From NCBI GenBank assembly GCA_018340375.1, contig JAFFJZ010000001.1, positions 65,836,001 through 65,900,000 of the forward strand: a stretch of 64,000 nt of DNA, in the 5' to 3' direction. This DNA is from Gonatopus flavifemur (Eukaryota > Arthropoda > Insecta > Hymenoptera > Dryinidae). Of this stretch, positions 24,725 to 37,075 are shown in pieces (position 1 is the first letter of the stretch; each line of letters begins with the position of its first letter). The position numbers and the translations under genes were made by a program. The notes below the pieces were generated by a model, which saw only the letters and a list, made by a program, of their open reading frames with translations, had not been told where the DNA came from and did no database searches.

Positions 24725-27700
24725 ATCGTCCTTGTTGACAAACCTTATTTAATTGAAATAAATTTGTAATACTTTTTTTCTCAGTGCATAAACAACTGAA
24801 TTGATATCTGACATTTGATAATCTCAAATCCGAATCTAATAAATATTTGTAAAGAGGAAATAGATTTATATACGGAATACATGTCTTAATTTCGCTTTTT
24901 TTTCTGTTACAGGTAAGCAAATCTAGCTGGTACTTCAATATCTTTGATACACGTTCTTGTATGTGAGTCAAGTATTAATAGGAATTTCAGATTTTAAGTT
25001 TTTCTTTTTCATAAAAACATATGTGTTTGAAAAGCCTATCATTTATTCAGGGACAATTAATGATACTTTTGAAACTGCATCCTCCATATAAAGTATGGAT
25101 TTTTTCAAAACATTAGTTTTCTTCATGCGAGACACTTTTTTCTGTGGTAAAATGCTATAAATGCTCAGTTTCAGAGTTCACTTTAACCAATCAAGTGGAG
25201 GCTACTCAAGCATACTTATCGATTATTAGAGCAACCGATGTACTCTCCACTTGAACGGTCAATGTCGTTTGTGATTCATTATTCCAAAACTGATCATTTC
25301 CTCATATTCAATCCAAGGAGAAAGTTTCTCGGTTTGACTTCAAGAATCTGCTTCTGATGGGTTCGAAATAGATTCTGGAAGACTTTGAATTATTCTCCTC
25401 GATATTAATAGTTTCAGTTTTCCAATGCGCTGAATGAAAACGATTGAATGTGAGAATGAAATATTAGAGAACAAGAAGTCTCCGCTCACCGATGAAGGAA
25501 ATAAATCAATATTCTATTCTTTGGATTTGGATACACGGAGAAGATATTGCGTCAAAAATTGTTATAGAAATATATCAACGAGGACTACACTGTGCAAAGA
25601 TGCAAATAAACATGAAGGTAGCTGTAAAATACCATGATGTTTTGTATTATTGCTAAGATTCATGTTCATTTTGCAATTTCCAATAGTGGAATAGACCCTG
25701 TCTCTCTACTGCTATTTGTCCATAATAATTTTAAATATGAATATTATTTTTGGGAATATCACAGGATGTCAGATCATGAAATATCACATTTTTCTATTCC
25801 TTGAGCAAAAATTAAAAAATATCACAATCAAATCAATATTGGCGTATTTGCACTGTAAAAAATAATTGTGGAATTTTTCTCCAAAAAATGATGCCAATGG
25901 TAGAATTTTTCTTAATTTTTAGAGAATTCAACACCTAAAGCGTGTTTTTGGTTTAAATGATTTTTTTGATACGTCAGTTCGTATTTCATGAACGCATTCT
26001 CAACGAAAAACATACTGAAATAAATGTTTTTGGATGACTGTGTTACGTACGTAAGCAGGAACACATATTGTGTGGAAAAATTTCGATGATAAGAGAATGC
26101 ACGTGTAAACGATAAGAAATTGTTGTGGTCAATATGGTGCAATTTGATATCGTAGTTTCTTGACGTTGATGTGAAATTCCTATTTTTGTACTTTTACCTT
26201 CGAAATATGTTGAATTAATATCCACGTTTTTCCACTATAGCATATTTCAGAGTATTTTCATTGTCCTCACGTTGGAATCGTATTAACGTTACCTTGACGA
26301 TCGTACACGCGGAGTGCGATTGTACGAAATTGGTCACAGTATCTACGATATTCACACGTGACGTTGAGTGGGCGTAAGAAATGGCATGGTACTTTTATGA
26401 TTCGGGCAAGAGAGGGGAGAACAAGTGAAAGAACAAACAAGGTGATTCATTCGATGTAATTAATCAATTAGGATATTAATAATTTTATTCGAAGGATGAA
26501 AGTACCCGATCGCGGAACTTGTACATTTTTCAAAAATGTAAATGCTGATGGAAAAGGTTAATCGAAGGTTTATTTGTCGATCTTTCGCTTCCCACGAATA
26601 CTAGACTTTTAGACGTTCCACTTTCGTGGAACGCAAATATCCTGTTATTATAAGGATCTTGCGTATATTCTGTTCGGGTGAGCGATTGCAATGTCAGAAT
26701 AGTGTTTACACGTCCAAATATTCGGCCAATTCGGTCGATTGTTGAACAAGATACCGAATTAGTCACGGAGTTCAAGGTTTTATCTTTGAATTCCAAATTA
26801 CTGCACGGGAGAGAAATGCGATAATAAAAGTCGTTCGGGTAGTAAACAAAGGAAAGTATTCCTGAGATACGTAGGCAGTACAATAACAATCCATGTTATA
26901 CAAATTCTGTGTAGGAAGTTTCTCACAAGTCATCAATTCATTTCCATACTAAAAACTATATGTTCTCAGAAATAAGTCCAACAATTGTATATACCTGCGT
27001 TTCAATGTCCGGAAATAGAACAATTCAAACGTCAATTCAGGCAGTTCGGAGGCAATTTTTTGTGGAGAGAAGAGAACAGGAGATGCAGCTTGTTTTATAC
27101 CTTCGCTCGGAGTGCAAATATTAATACATCTAGCCACTGCGTAGGGCTTTTGAATCGAATCGAGTCAAGGTTTGTACCGTGCAAATATGAAATGGGGTCG
27201 GCATGAACGAAATTAACCGGGCGTTGAGTGAAGAAATTCTATTTTCAGAATTATGAAATGTTATTTTCTCGCCTCATGAAGCGTCGTCACCATCGAAATT
27301 GGTAGCATCATATAATTCTCAATAAGTTTAATATCAATTTGGATGAATAAGACAGAGGAGCGTTCATATTCAAGCCTGGTACTTTTAATAACTTTGAATA
27401 TTCTCCTAGTGAAAATAAATCATATATGATCTATACGTGCACTGAGAGAAATCTTTGAGGTTATTGTAACTCAAACGCTTCGACCAAATATTCTCAGTAA
27501 AAGTTACTAGAAATTTGATTTATTCAACTTAATCAAATCTTTAGTGGCTCTCATTAGGAATGTTTAGTTGAAATGTTTGAGTTCTGAAAAAGTGTGGTTT
27601 CCTTCATAATTCACAAGATTTAGTATTGGAAACGGTCATTTTCTCCACGAAAATTTCCATTATGCGCGTGCAATGAGTCAAGATCTTTTTCTCTAATCTC

Positions 27701-30215
27701 ACACGGATGTTTGACAAAAGAAAAAAGAACATAGATATATGAAGAAAATCTAGATTTATTTGATTACGCACAGCAGGTATTGAATACAGCAGTCAACGAC
27801 TTCCCGACTGCAGGAGTCACAGATAAAAGCAGTCGTAGCCACACTTATCTCATTTATTGTCATAGTTGACACAATGCAAGACACCATTTCTCACGTTTGA
27901 TTTGATTATATAATCAGCAGGTTTTCTTCCAATGTAGCAAAAATGATTATACTGTGAAATATTTGGAGACTATGAATTTCAAGATACAGTTTTTATTTGA
28001 TTTGTTTAGGATTGAGAAACGTTTGGATACCCGCAGTATCTATATATCAAACGAATGCACCAATAACGTAAGTGGAACGTTTATCAAACTATAGTTCGTG
28101 TTACAGAACTCAGTTGAATTTCAATATTCTTCGCTATTTGAATAATCTGCATACGATAACGAAATTGTGTTTATCATAATAGATCGTTTCTTTGGAAAAT
28201 GAATAGTCAATTGAAATAATATCGGATGTGAAACATTGTGACAATCGTTCTGTCAATGTTTGTCAATGTTTTAATTTTCGCTTTTCGTACATTGTGGCAC
28301 GCTTTATTTTTTTTTAGGGCATACGATTTCCTGCAAAAATGTTAAATGATATCGGATGAAGTGTTTGGTTCTAGGTTGAAAGTATAACGACACAATTTCC
28401 ATATAATTCGTATTCTGCGAGACAAAAGCTACAATGTTCTTTGGAATTATTGCCACGTCGTTGAATCGTTGAATTGTAAATACGTGATAAGACTTGATTG
28501 ATAAATATTGATCAGTCTTTGCCTCGATCCAAGGGAAGTTGAACTTCAGAAACGTTCAACAAACTCGATAAAAAATCATCATGATGCATTTGATTTTTGG
28601 TAAATGTATGTGCTTTTTGCGCAAGTTTCAACAATACTCTGATGATTTTCCAATCAATTTTTATCCATATAGAGCTGAACGGTAGATACTTTTTTCATTT
28701 GATGGATTTTGAAATGAAAATATATTACAAACGAAAAATTCCATAGTACAAAGTGCTGAATTGTTGGAACAATCATAATTCTGAATTTCTAATCTATTTT
28801 TGAATCGATGGCTTCGCTGATGAGAATTTCCAAAGTTTCTCAATTTTGAAACAATTGAAAATCGATTGTTATCCACGATATGAGAACAATTATCAGTAAG
28901 ATCGTCATTGAACTCTCCCTTTTTCGTTACGTAAGTGTTTTACTTGAAGCCAAATTCTTCTTATTATTGGTCACACATCGGAGCAAACTGAAACAACGCT
29001 GTGAAAGGTCAAGGCTGTCCACGAGAACAATTTAATGAGAATTATAGATGCATAAACTATTGTGGTAATGAATTAATTTGTGCAGATATTTAAAACCGTA
29101 GTTCATCGTGCATACGTGTTTCACAAATATAGAACGACCGACCGAACGAACGAACTTTAATGTGGGGCAATGCGCGAAAATTCCAATACCCACGCAGTGT
29201 CACGCGACTTTTCTACGTTCGTTTTTTTTCCTTCAATTTTATTTTCGGTGTTCCAATTATGATGTAAAACGTTCTACTTTGTTTCTATGATTACAACACG
29301 GTTTTTCTCCGAACTATCGAATCGCAGCGGAAAATGCATATTCTATTAGTATATTTTAATTCTTTTTTATATATCGTTGGGGTGATTTCAAGGAAGTGAG
29401 TCAAAGTAAGCAATACCTATGTAATAATATCCAAAAAAATTTAGCTTTTTGAATTCATTTATCGATGACACGGTTACGCGATCCAAGTATAATTTTGGTA
29501 ATGCGGAATTAACTGTCCCAGATAATCAAGAAGAATCGATTTGTAATCTAAATTGTCTGATTCTTGTCGTCGTATTATTTTCTCAGCGGAGTGTGTTAAC
29601 GGCCTACTTGAGAAACGTGAAAATTCATTTGCTCGGCTCCAATGATAGGCGATGGTATTGGTGTGTTTAGCGATAGCGTTAAATGTAAGAGCAGCGTAAA
29701 GCAAAGAGGCCAAGAAAGAAGTCACGTTGCATGACACGAGTTCGAGCTTGAACGATGTAGGTTATAGTATTTTCACACTATATCAACCCGGTATATATTT
29801 CAATACCCAGTGAAATCAACGCAACAGAAAGCACAACAATTTTCGCACAAACAGGAAATTCATGCTCGGTAATTGAGTTTTGTAATGAATAGGAAATTGG
29901 TATTTGATTTCTCAAAAAGTTTATGAAACTCTTTAAGTTGATTTCTTTGTATTTGTTGTTGTATTCTCTTGAGGGATGATATCATCATTCAATAATTTGA
30001 CCTTTACATCGCGGAAGAAAATTCATAATTCATAATCTACCCTCTGAAAGGGAGTAAGAAATTGTTGGGGTTCTTCAAGGATTGCACATCGAAAGAATCG
30101 TCTTAGTTATAGTTACCAGCATGTGGTGATAGTTGCCAAATCTCGTAGTTGAATATGGTGAAATCAAGATTCAGTTATAATCACCGGGATATACTAGATT
30201 GGTATTGATAAACCA
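24725..30215. other. Intron sequence without recognised genes
   Basis: About 5.5 kb of mostly unique AT-rich sequence. Around 26265-26360 and 29460-29760 CpG is denser than nearby. A weak palindrome-like segment starts CTGAGAGAAATC near 27440. No exon, RNA gene or clear transposon is supported. Confidence 0.35.
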
Positions 30216-30444
30216 CACGGAAAAAGAAATATTGCTGGCATGACAAGCAGGTTTGTTATCATGGCGCCTACAAAAAAAAATAATTGAAAAAGCAAAAGAA
30301 AAATGATTGACACAACTACATTTTTTTGCTGACATAAACAAATTTGTTAACAGAACTAACGTTTCAGCTGCTGAAGTGAATATTTTTGCAAGGACAACAA
30401 ATTTCTTTGTAGACGCTATAGTAGCCAATCATTTTTTCTCCGTG
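30216..30444. mobile_element. GCTG/CAGC-type MITE
   Basis: A 229-bp relative of the multi-hairpin family, with ends CACGGAAAAAGAAAT and CATTTTTTCTCCGTG. Internal units (GCTGGCATGACAAGC, GCTGACATAAAC) are more diverged than in 9124-9494. Confidence 0.55.
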
Positions 30445-30677
30445 CAGTCACTTATTCGGGAGAACCAAATTCATTTGGTAACTGGAATTGAGAGGATACC
30501 GCAATCACGATAGCGATTCAAATCTCAACAATCGTTCCAATGAAAATGAACAAAACAAAATGTTCTTTCAACCCTTAATGACCACACCTTGCCCAAGCCA
30601 CATAACGGCCACATGGGGTAACTCATTACCCCACGCTGAGAAACCCGGTCGGACAAGATGTGTAGATGTTTTGAGAC

Positions 30678-30768
30678 TTACTCATTATATATAAAATGTA
30701 TATAATAATATATATATATTGTACACAAATTATATATCTATTATGTAGATTTTATATAAAATGAGTAA
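30678..30768. mobile_element. Small hairpin with TTACTCATTATATATA ends
   Basis: A 91-bp AT-rich palindrome beginning TTACTCATTATATATAAAAT and ending ATTTTATATAAAATGAGTAA. The centre is a run of TA repeats. It may be a MITE inside the 30604-31385 element or that element's own internal hairpin. Confidence 0.5.
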
Positions 30769-30803
30769 CGTCAGTGAATAACGTTCCAGTCACTGTTTTT
30801 AAC

Positions 30804-30935
30804 TAGGGCTGGGGCTATAATCCGATTCAATGTGATTTTATATATAATTTGTATCAAGATTCTATAAATTTGTACAAAAATTTGATATAAATTATATATA
30901 AAATCACATTGAAACAGATTATAGCCCCAGCCCTA
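30804..30935. mobile_element. hAT-type MITE with perfect 8-bp duplication
   Basis: A 132-bp palindrome with ends TAGGGCTGGGGCTATAAT and its reverse. Identical TTTTTAAC copies flank it (30796-30803 and 30936-30943), the 8-bp duplication expected for hAT. The arms pair over nearly their full length, with TGTGATTTTATATATAATTT as the shared inner block. It is nested in the TTAA element above. Confidence 0.85.
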
Positions 30936-32085
30936 TTTTTAACACATTGTGTCATGTTCGCTGACTAGTTCTTCAATATTTCTAATGGTTTAACTTGGTT
31001 AATTCATAGATGCCGTTCTAAAAACTGGTCATATAAGTCAAAATTCAGGAAAAATGGCTTTTTTTTGTAAAAAAATTCCCTACTCCGCCATTTTACAATA
31101 TTACCGACTAAAACTCCAGAGTCGTTCGCACAATTCTACAACAAAAAAATTACAGTATCTACCAATTATTCAGAAAGTATGTTTATTTTACAAAATTACT
31201 GGAAAGAAAAATAAAAAAAATTACAAATCATGAAATTGACTTTTTGTTGCGTTTTATTAGATTTTAAATACATATTCATGATCACACACCTCACACATGT
31301 CTGTCACCGGCAGATGCTGTTTGTTGTATTTATTTGAAATTCCATTTTTTTCAAGCCTGGGGTAACTAGTCACCCCGTGTGGCCGTTAACACCAAGTGAT
31401 CTCGATTCTCCGTAGAGTCCGGAATGATCCGATTTTTGCCCAATATTGTTATACACCGTCTCTTATCTTTTTGGGGTTTTCCTATCCTTGTGATAGAATA
31501 CACCTGAGTACACTGAAATATATGTGAGATATACATAGCGTTCAGGCACGGACTATAACCTCTAGTTTGATTCGATTACTGAGAAAAAAATAGTAGAGCC
31601 CAACCTGTGGCGAAATTGGAGGCGGTGTATCGAAAAGATTATTCATTTCGAACAATGAATTGCAGTTACTTGTGAAGATTAGTTCTGAGTAATAAAAGTA
31701 TAGGAGTCGGTGATAAAAGCTGTGGGAAAAGGAAAAATTGGTAACGATAACTAAAATCAGCGGGATTAAATTTGAATGTAGTTGAACGAACATCCGTTTC
31801 AAATATCAAAAATTGTATCTAGTTGTCGGAATTGATTTGGAGTGATGGTTACTAATATTTCTCGATGTAAATCACACCACGTGATTGAGTCAACAGTAGG
31901 GGTGCACGATATTCCAGAATATCGATATTTGATAAACAATTAGTATAAAGGTTTTATCGATATTTCATAAAATTCAATATAAACTTGAAGAAGTTTTCAT
32001 AAAAAATACCGATACCGTGAAATAATGTGTAGTGATGCCGATTCTCCAACAAAATCAATTTTTTTTTGTTATAGAGGGAATGTAC

Positions 32086-32126
<41 letters not shown>

Positions 32127-32312
32127 ATAGAATATGTACAAGAGTTCGATATATTCTTCATAGAAAAGAATCGGCATCACTAATATCGTGTATCTCTACA
32201 CGGAGAAAAATGCAGGTCGAAAATATAGTGATCTTTGATAAAAATTGGAGGATATTTCTTAAAATCTGAGAGTATTTCTTAAATGCATAATAAAGATAAA
32301 ACGGTTCACATA

Positions 32313-33915
32313 CACTGGAAAAAATATTTATTTGTCTTCTCTCCATAGAAATTATGAATAAATTATTTATTTAGAGGGCCAATTTATTTAAGGCAAGCAT
32401 TAAATCATTTAATTCGATTAACCCTCAACCACGCACCTGGGTCCTTTGGACCCGAGCAATTTTTTCTTTTACTTCTCATCCTGTTGCAATGCACAGCCAA
32501 GGGCTGGTATTGTGATGTAAGCAACTTCGAACCTTCCTGCTTTGAATGCTTTTCGGAAATCCAGGATCCGCCACTTAGTTTTCGAGTAGCATGTATTTGA
32601 AATTCAGCTCGGGTCCTGTGGACCCGATGTGCGTGGTGGTGTAACTTTTTTTGGCGGAAAACTGGAAAATGTTTCAAGACTGCATAGAAGATGTTCATGT
32701 ATCCTTTTGAGAGAGGATGTATTATTTCGATATGATAAAAGTATACATATGTGTGCAGCTCCCCCCCCCCCCCCTTCCGAGGGGATTGAATCATAACCCA
32801 TTCAACTACACTAAAAAATATATATTTGCATCAAATACATTTATTTTTTGTCTGGCAAGTATTTAGTGGTATTGATTACCTACGCTGCACATGAGTTCAG
32901 AAGGAGTCCATAATGAATTCATTGGGAACTATGAAAGTTCAAAATGAGTACAATCAAGTTCTTTCAGAATTGTTGTGTAGTTTGGACAAGCATTGAATTA
33001 AAGTAATTGAATTCTATTCCTACAAATCCTCTGGGAAAAATATAATGTACATTCGCGTAAGGAACTGTAACATGTTACATTTCAAAAGCGCAAAATGACT
33101 CTTAGGGTACATTCGCTTCTAACTTCACCCACACTCCATGGCATTCTTTACGGTTAATTTTCGCCAGTGTAATCGTTTTTGTTCCATTCCATCCACTGTA
33201 GTTCTGATAGCAATGAATATTTTTTGGATAAAGAACGAATCGATATTCAGTTTAAATGATTTTTTCTTGAGTATATATGTACTTATATGCACTGAGGGTA
33301 TTCATAATCAACAAAGGATAGTCTTGAAGGATAAAAGTGTTTCGAACATTATTCTTATCGGTTTCTATATTTTTTCCCTCTAATATTCCGATAAATATCT
33401 TTAATTCACTAATTGTGGATTCTTTAAAATACCCAAACTTCACTCTTGTAAATAATTATGTTTTTTCCTAGCTATCATTGGGAACTATTTTTTTCCTGGA
33501 AGTTGAACTTTTTCTGATTACAAAACGGTGGTTATTTTTGTCTTTACGTCTTTGTGCGGGATAGATATGATTTTTTGAAAAAAATCGTTTTTCTCACTGT
33601 TTTTTTCAGATTTATGTTCCTTCTTTCCTACATAACTCACAGAAATCCCAAGACAATCTTCTTTCACAATGCTGATTACTATTCTTGACATTACGACGAA
33701 TCGATTGGAAAAAAAATCATCTCAAAAGGATAATATTTGAAGAAAATACAGCCAAAATAAGATGAGCCGGGTCCAAAAGACCCGGGTGCGTGGATTACGG
33801 ATTTTTCCGAAGGTGCGTGGTTGAGGGTTAAATATTCCATTAATCCTGAGAAATATTTTACGGAGAGAGGACAAATAAACTATTCATTTGGTTTGAAGAA
33901 ATTTTTTTTTCAGTG
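32313..33915. mobile_element. CACTGAAAAAATATTTATT MITE, third layer
   Basis: Ends are CACTGGAAAAAATATTTATT and TTTTTTTTCAGTG, with TA on both sides. Its own sequence is 32313-32417 and 33832-33915. It resembles the 10053-10304 element. It sits inside the second-layer MITE and is itself split by a TTAA element. Confidence 0.7.
32422..33827. mobile_element. piggyBac-like TTAA element, innermost layer
   Basis: A 1406-bp element flanked by TTAA at 32418-32421 and 33828-33831. The 17-bp ends are perfect inverted copies of CCCTCAACCACGCACCT. Near both ends a GGGTCC...GGACCC mini-hairpin joined to GTGCGTGG recurs (near 32440, 32611 and 33770). TTAA duplication and CCCT ends are typical of piggyBac. 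No transposase is readable, so it is non-autonomous. A run of 14 C lies at 32761-32774. Confidence 0.8.
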
Positions 33916-34555
33916 TATTTGTGGAATTGTATTCGAACAACAATGAGAAATTATCAATACTCACTCAAAAATAGAGAAACATATGAACTTTCCAAAAGTC
34001 GCGTATAAAATTTCACAAAGTGAATAGTAGAATATTGAAATTTTGTTATTGTCTTTGTAAAATTTCACGCCCGACTTTTGAAAACTTCATATGTTTCTCT
34101 TCTTTTTTTTATTAAGCATTGATGATTTTTCATTGTTTTTCGAATACAATTCCATAAAAATGTGAACTGTTTTATCTTTATTATGCATTTAAGAAATACT
34201 CGTAAATCTTAAGGAATATTCTCCAATTTTTATTAGAAATTACTATATTGTCGACCTGCATTTGTCCCCGTGTAACCAACAGAATACAATAGGGTGGTAT
34301 TTAGCGGTCTCTAAACCAGAAGCCAGTTATGGAATCTCTGGATAGAACTCTACAAAGCATGCAAAAATTGATAAGAGTTGAACCCGCGAGGGTAGGAAAA
34401 AATATTCATGAAGGTAGATTTTGAGTCAGGGAATCGATTGGAATGGGTTTCGAGACAATCAGACCCATCGATGAAAAGATCTGGGAGAGATGAAATTGAA
34501 ATGTTGGATTCTCGAAAATCGATTTTTCCCTTGAGATCGCCCATTTCTATAGAAA

Positions 34556-35871
34556 CCCTAGCGATTTTGAGGTTACCAAAAAGTCACCAGAAAATTTCGG
34601 TACGTTTGTGACTTTTTCTTACCACAAAATAACCAACAACCGCATCTTCAGTGCTACTCATCAGTCACGATTTTGTATCTTTTTGGAACAAAACCATTTG
34701 TTTACCAGATCACAGAAATGGTGTTTTTGGTCAACTCTTGGTTGCTTCGTGGTTAAGAACCGAAAATTTACCGAATGTTGAGAATCCTGCATTGGTTGCA
34801 ATTTGGTTCCGTTCTGGAAAAAAAGGCCTAAGACTACCGCGAATAGGAGGGACCAAATTGGTCAGTTTTAGGTAAATTTTCGGTTTACAACCATAAAATT
34901 ACCGGATATTCAGTGCTACTCATCGGTCACGATTCGGTACCTTTTTGGAACAAAACCACTTTTTTTACCAGATTACAGGAATGGTCTTCTTGGTCATTTC
35001 TTGGTTGCTTCGTGGTTAAAAACTGAAGATTTGCCGAATGTTGAGAATCCTGCATTGGTTACAATTTGGTTTCTTTTTGGAAAAAAGTGCCTGAAATTAC
35101 CGCGAATAGGAGGAACCAAATTGTTGCCAATCAGTCGCACTCAAGTTTTGGTAATTCTATGGTTGTGAACTGGAAATTATCCAAATACTCACCAATTTAG
35201 TTCCTTCTATCTGCGATAATTCCAGGCATATTATTTCCAAAAAGGAACCAACTTTCCACCAATCAGTGGCACTGAAGTTTTGGCGATTCTATAGTTGTGA
35301 ACCGGAAATTATCCAAAAACTGACGAATTTTGTTCCTTCCATCTGCAGTAATTCCAGGTATACTCTTTCCAAGAAAGCACCAAATTGTTACCAATGAGTA
35401 CCAATGCAAATTCGGTAATCCCATGGTTATGAACCGGAAAGTAACCAAAAACTGACCAATTTGGTTCCTCCCATCAGCGGTATTTTCAAGATGTTTTTCC
35501 AAAAAGGAACCACATTGTTGCCAATCAGTTGCACTGAAAATTCGCTGGTTTCATGGCGATGAACTCGAAATTATCCAAAAACTCACCAATTTTGTTCCTT
35601 CCATTTGCGATAATGTCAGGCATATTTTTTCCAAAAAGGAACCGAATTATACATCCCGTTGATTCCGTCATTCTTTACCAAAATTTGTCCAAAACTTCTC
35701 CCATAAAAATACCGATCGTGTAGTAATTTGTTGGTAATTATGTGGTACAAAAAAGTCACAAACGGTACGACGATTTGACCACAATATAACCAATTTCCAA
35801 CCACAATATTACCAAACCACAAAATTACCAATTTCTTACCAAAAATTTCGGTAAGAACGAAATCGCTAGGG
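34556..35871. mobile_element. CCCTAGCGATTT element with inverted repeat arrays
   Basis: Ends are perfect 12-bp inverted copies of CCCTAGCGATTT. The left part holds two direct copies of a roughly 261-bp unit (CAGTGCTACTCATC near 34648 and 34909). The right part holds four copies of a related 131-bp unit in the opposite direction (CCAATCAGT near 35130, 35259, 35391 and 35520). Short GGTAA/TTACC motifs fill both ends. I see no clear target duplication, so the superfamily is unassigned. No protein is encoded. Confidence 0.6.
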
Positions 35872-35930
35872 AATTATAATGGAAAGTACACTGAATTATA
35901 TGTTATAACTGGCCCAAATTTCAAAATATA

Positions 35931-36207
35931 CCCGGAAAAAATCAGTGATCCAAATTTTCGTGGACTAGTAGTATGTCACTTTTGGACGGGACACAATTTA
36001 GAGAAGAATTCGTACACTGGATTTTAATAATTCGTTGACTCTTTCCATTATTTCGATGATGAAAATAAAAAGTGGATTCCATTGTTCGAATAGTGAACAC
36101 AGTCAACGAATTATCAAAATCCAGTATACGAATTCTTTTCAAACTTGTGCTGCGTCCAAAATTGGTGTATCAGTCAACAAAAATTTGGACTACTTATTTT
36201 TTCCGTG
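35931..36207. mobile_element. TA-flanked hairpin MITE
   Basis: A 277-bp palindrome with ends CCCGGAAAAAATCAGTGATC and, in reverse, CACGGAAAAAATAAGTAGTC, next to TA on both sides. The arms share GTCCAAATTTT, GAATTCGTA and TCAACGAATTAT. Short frames inside are mirror images of the arms and not genes. Confidence 0.7.
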
Positions 36208-36328
36208 TACATATATGAATTCAAAGGATTTATGTTGAGATCGATCGATGTTTATGCAAATTTATGGCTGCAAGGATCATTTCTTTCCATCCCACTTAAG
36301 CTTGGATATTTTAGTGTTTACGTGATAC

Positions 36329-37075
36329 TAGGGATGTCAAACCGGTTATAATCGGAACCGGTTACCCGGTTTTTAGGGTAGATTTTTAACTAACCGAAAA
36401 CCGGTCAATTAATTGGGTGAATGATGAAAGACTAATCAAACTGTAGTGATTTTGGTCTCTATAATAATCAAAAATCAGCTGAACGAACCTTTTTGAATTT
36501 TAACCTTTCCGGAGCCTTGGAATAAGCTCATCTCACAATTTCGCAACCCGCTCGAATTATTGTTGAAGATGTATAAAAACCTTTTAGTACATTTTTGAAA
36601 TTCCACAGAAGGTTCTCAAGACATCCACAAAGTTTTGATCAAAGTTGTTGTGAAAATGTTGTACACACATTTGTAGCATACATGAGTATACGTTGAGAAT
36701 ATTCCTTCAAAAAGCAAGTTTGATGTGTAATTAATTATTTTTCGGAAGTTATTTGAGGTTGATTTTCAACTCACTCAACGAATCTCATTCCATCGCTGTA
36801 TGCGCGAATTGAAATCAATGTAATATCATTTGTTGAAGAAATGAATGTTAAAATGCAAATATTCTGTTCATTCGAAATAATTTATTATTCAATAAATGGA
36901 TGTGTTTGAATAAAGAGATATATGATGATTTGTTCATATAATTACTTATATTTGTTCATGTGATATTAATTCTATATATATAGTTCTTCATATAAGTAAA
37001 ACAACCACTGGTTATTTATGGGAAAAATAACCGAATAACCGGTTGTTGAAAATTCCTGGTTATTTGACATCCCTA
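36329..37075. mobile_element. Non-autonomous hAT element with perfect duplication
   Basis: A 747-bp element with ends TAGGGATGTCAAA in inverted orientation. Identical CGTGATAC copies flank it (36321-36328 and 37076-37083). Near both ends AACCGGTT and ACCGG motifs cluster, similar to the subterminal transposase-binding repeats known in hAT elements. The interior is AT-rich and has no transposase frame. Confidence 0.85.

Larger units (their letters stand above)
30604..31385. mobile_element. Probable TTAA element with CGGCCACA ends
   Basis: The left end reads CGGCCACATGGGGTAACTC and the right end, in reverse, CGGCCACACGGGGTGACTAG. The right edge is followed by TTAA (31386-31389). The left flank is CATAA, which could be a mutated TTAA. 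TTAA flanks suggest a piggyBac-type element. Two smaller hairpins lie inside (30678-30768 and 30804-30935). No transposase frame remains. Confidence 0.5.
32199..34272. mobile_element. CACGGAGAAAAATGCAG MITE, second layer
   Basis: TA-flanked. The left piece (32199-32310) and right piece (33918-34272) together form a palindrome closely matching the intact copy at 51802-52292. Shared blocks include AAGAAATATT, AAAACGGTTCA and TTCCAAAAGTCGCG. The two pieces are separated by the third-layer element at 32313-33915. Confidence 0.75.
31897..34274. mobile_element. hAT-like element, outer layer of a nest
   Basis: It starts TAGGGGTGCACGATAT, and its right end reads in reverse TAGAGATACACGATAT (13 of 16 matching). 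Flanks are GTCAACAG (31889-31896) and ACCAACAG (34275-34282), 6 of 8 identical. Its own sequence is 31897-32198. A MITE then sits on its last TA and carries two further elements. Inside are inverted copies of AGTGATGCCGATTCT. A TA microsatellite lies at about 32090-32122. Class assignment is moderate because both ends and duplication are imperfect. Confidence 0.5.

Noticed and set aside
24627..24971. A 114-codon minus-strand frame
   Set aside because: It covers the CCAAG-rich repeat and has no recognisable motif.
26530..26889. A 119-codon minus-strand frame
   Set aside because: No motif, no splice context, and no codon pattern that sets it apart from neighbouring sequence.
32090..32122. Promoter TATA region
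   Set aside because: It is a plain TA microsatellite inside a hAT-like element.
32405..32794. A 129-codon minus-strand frame
   Set aside because: It runs across the TTAA edge of a transposon and through a C homopolymer, so it cannot be a real gene.
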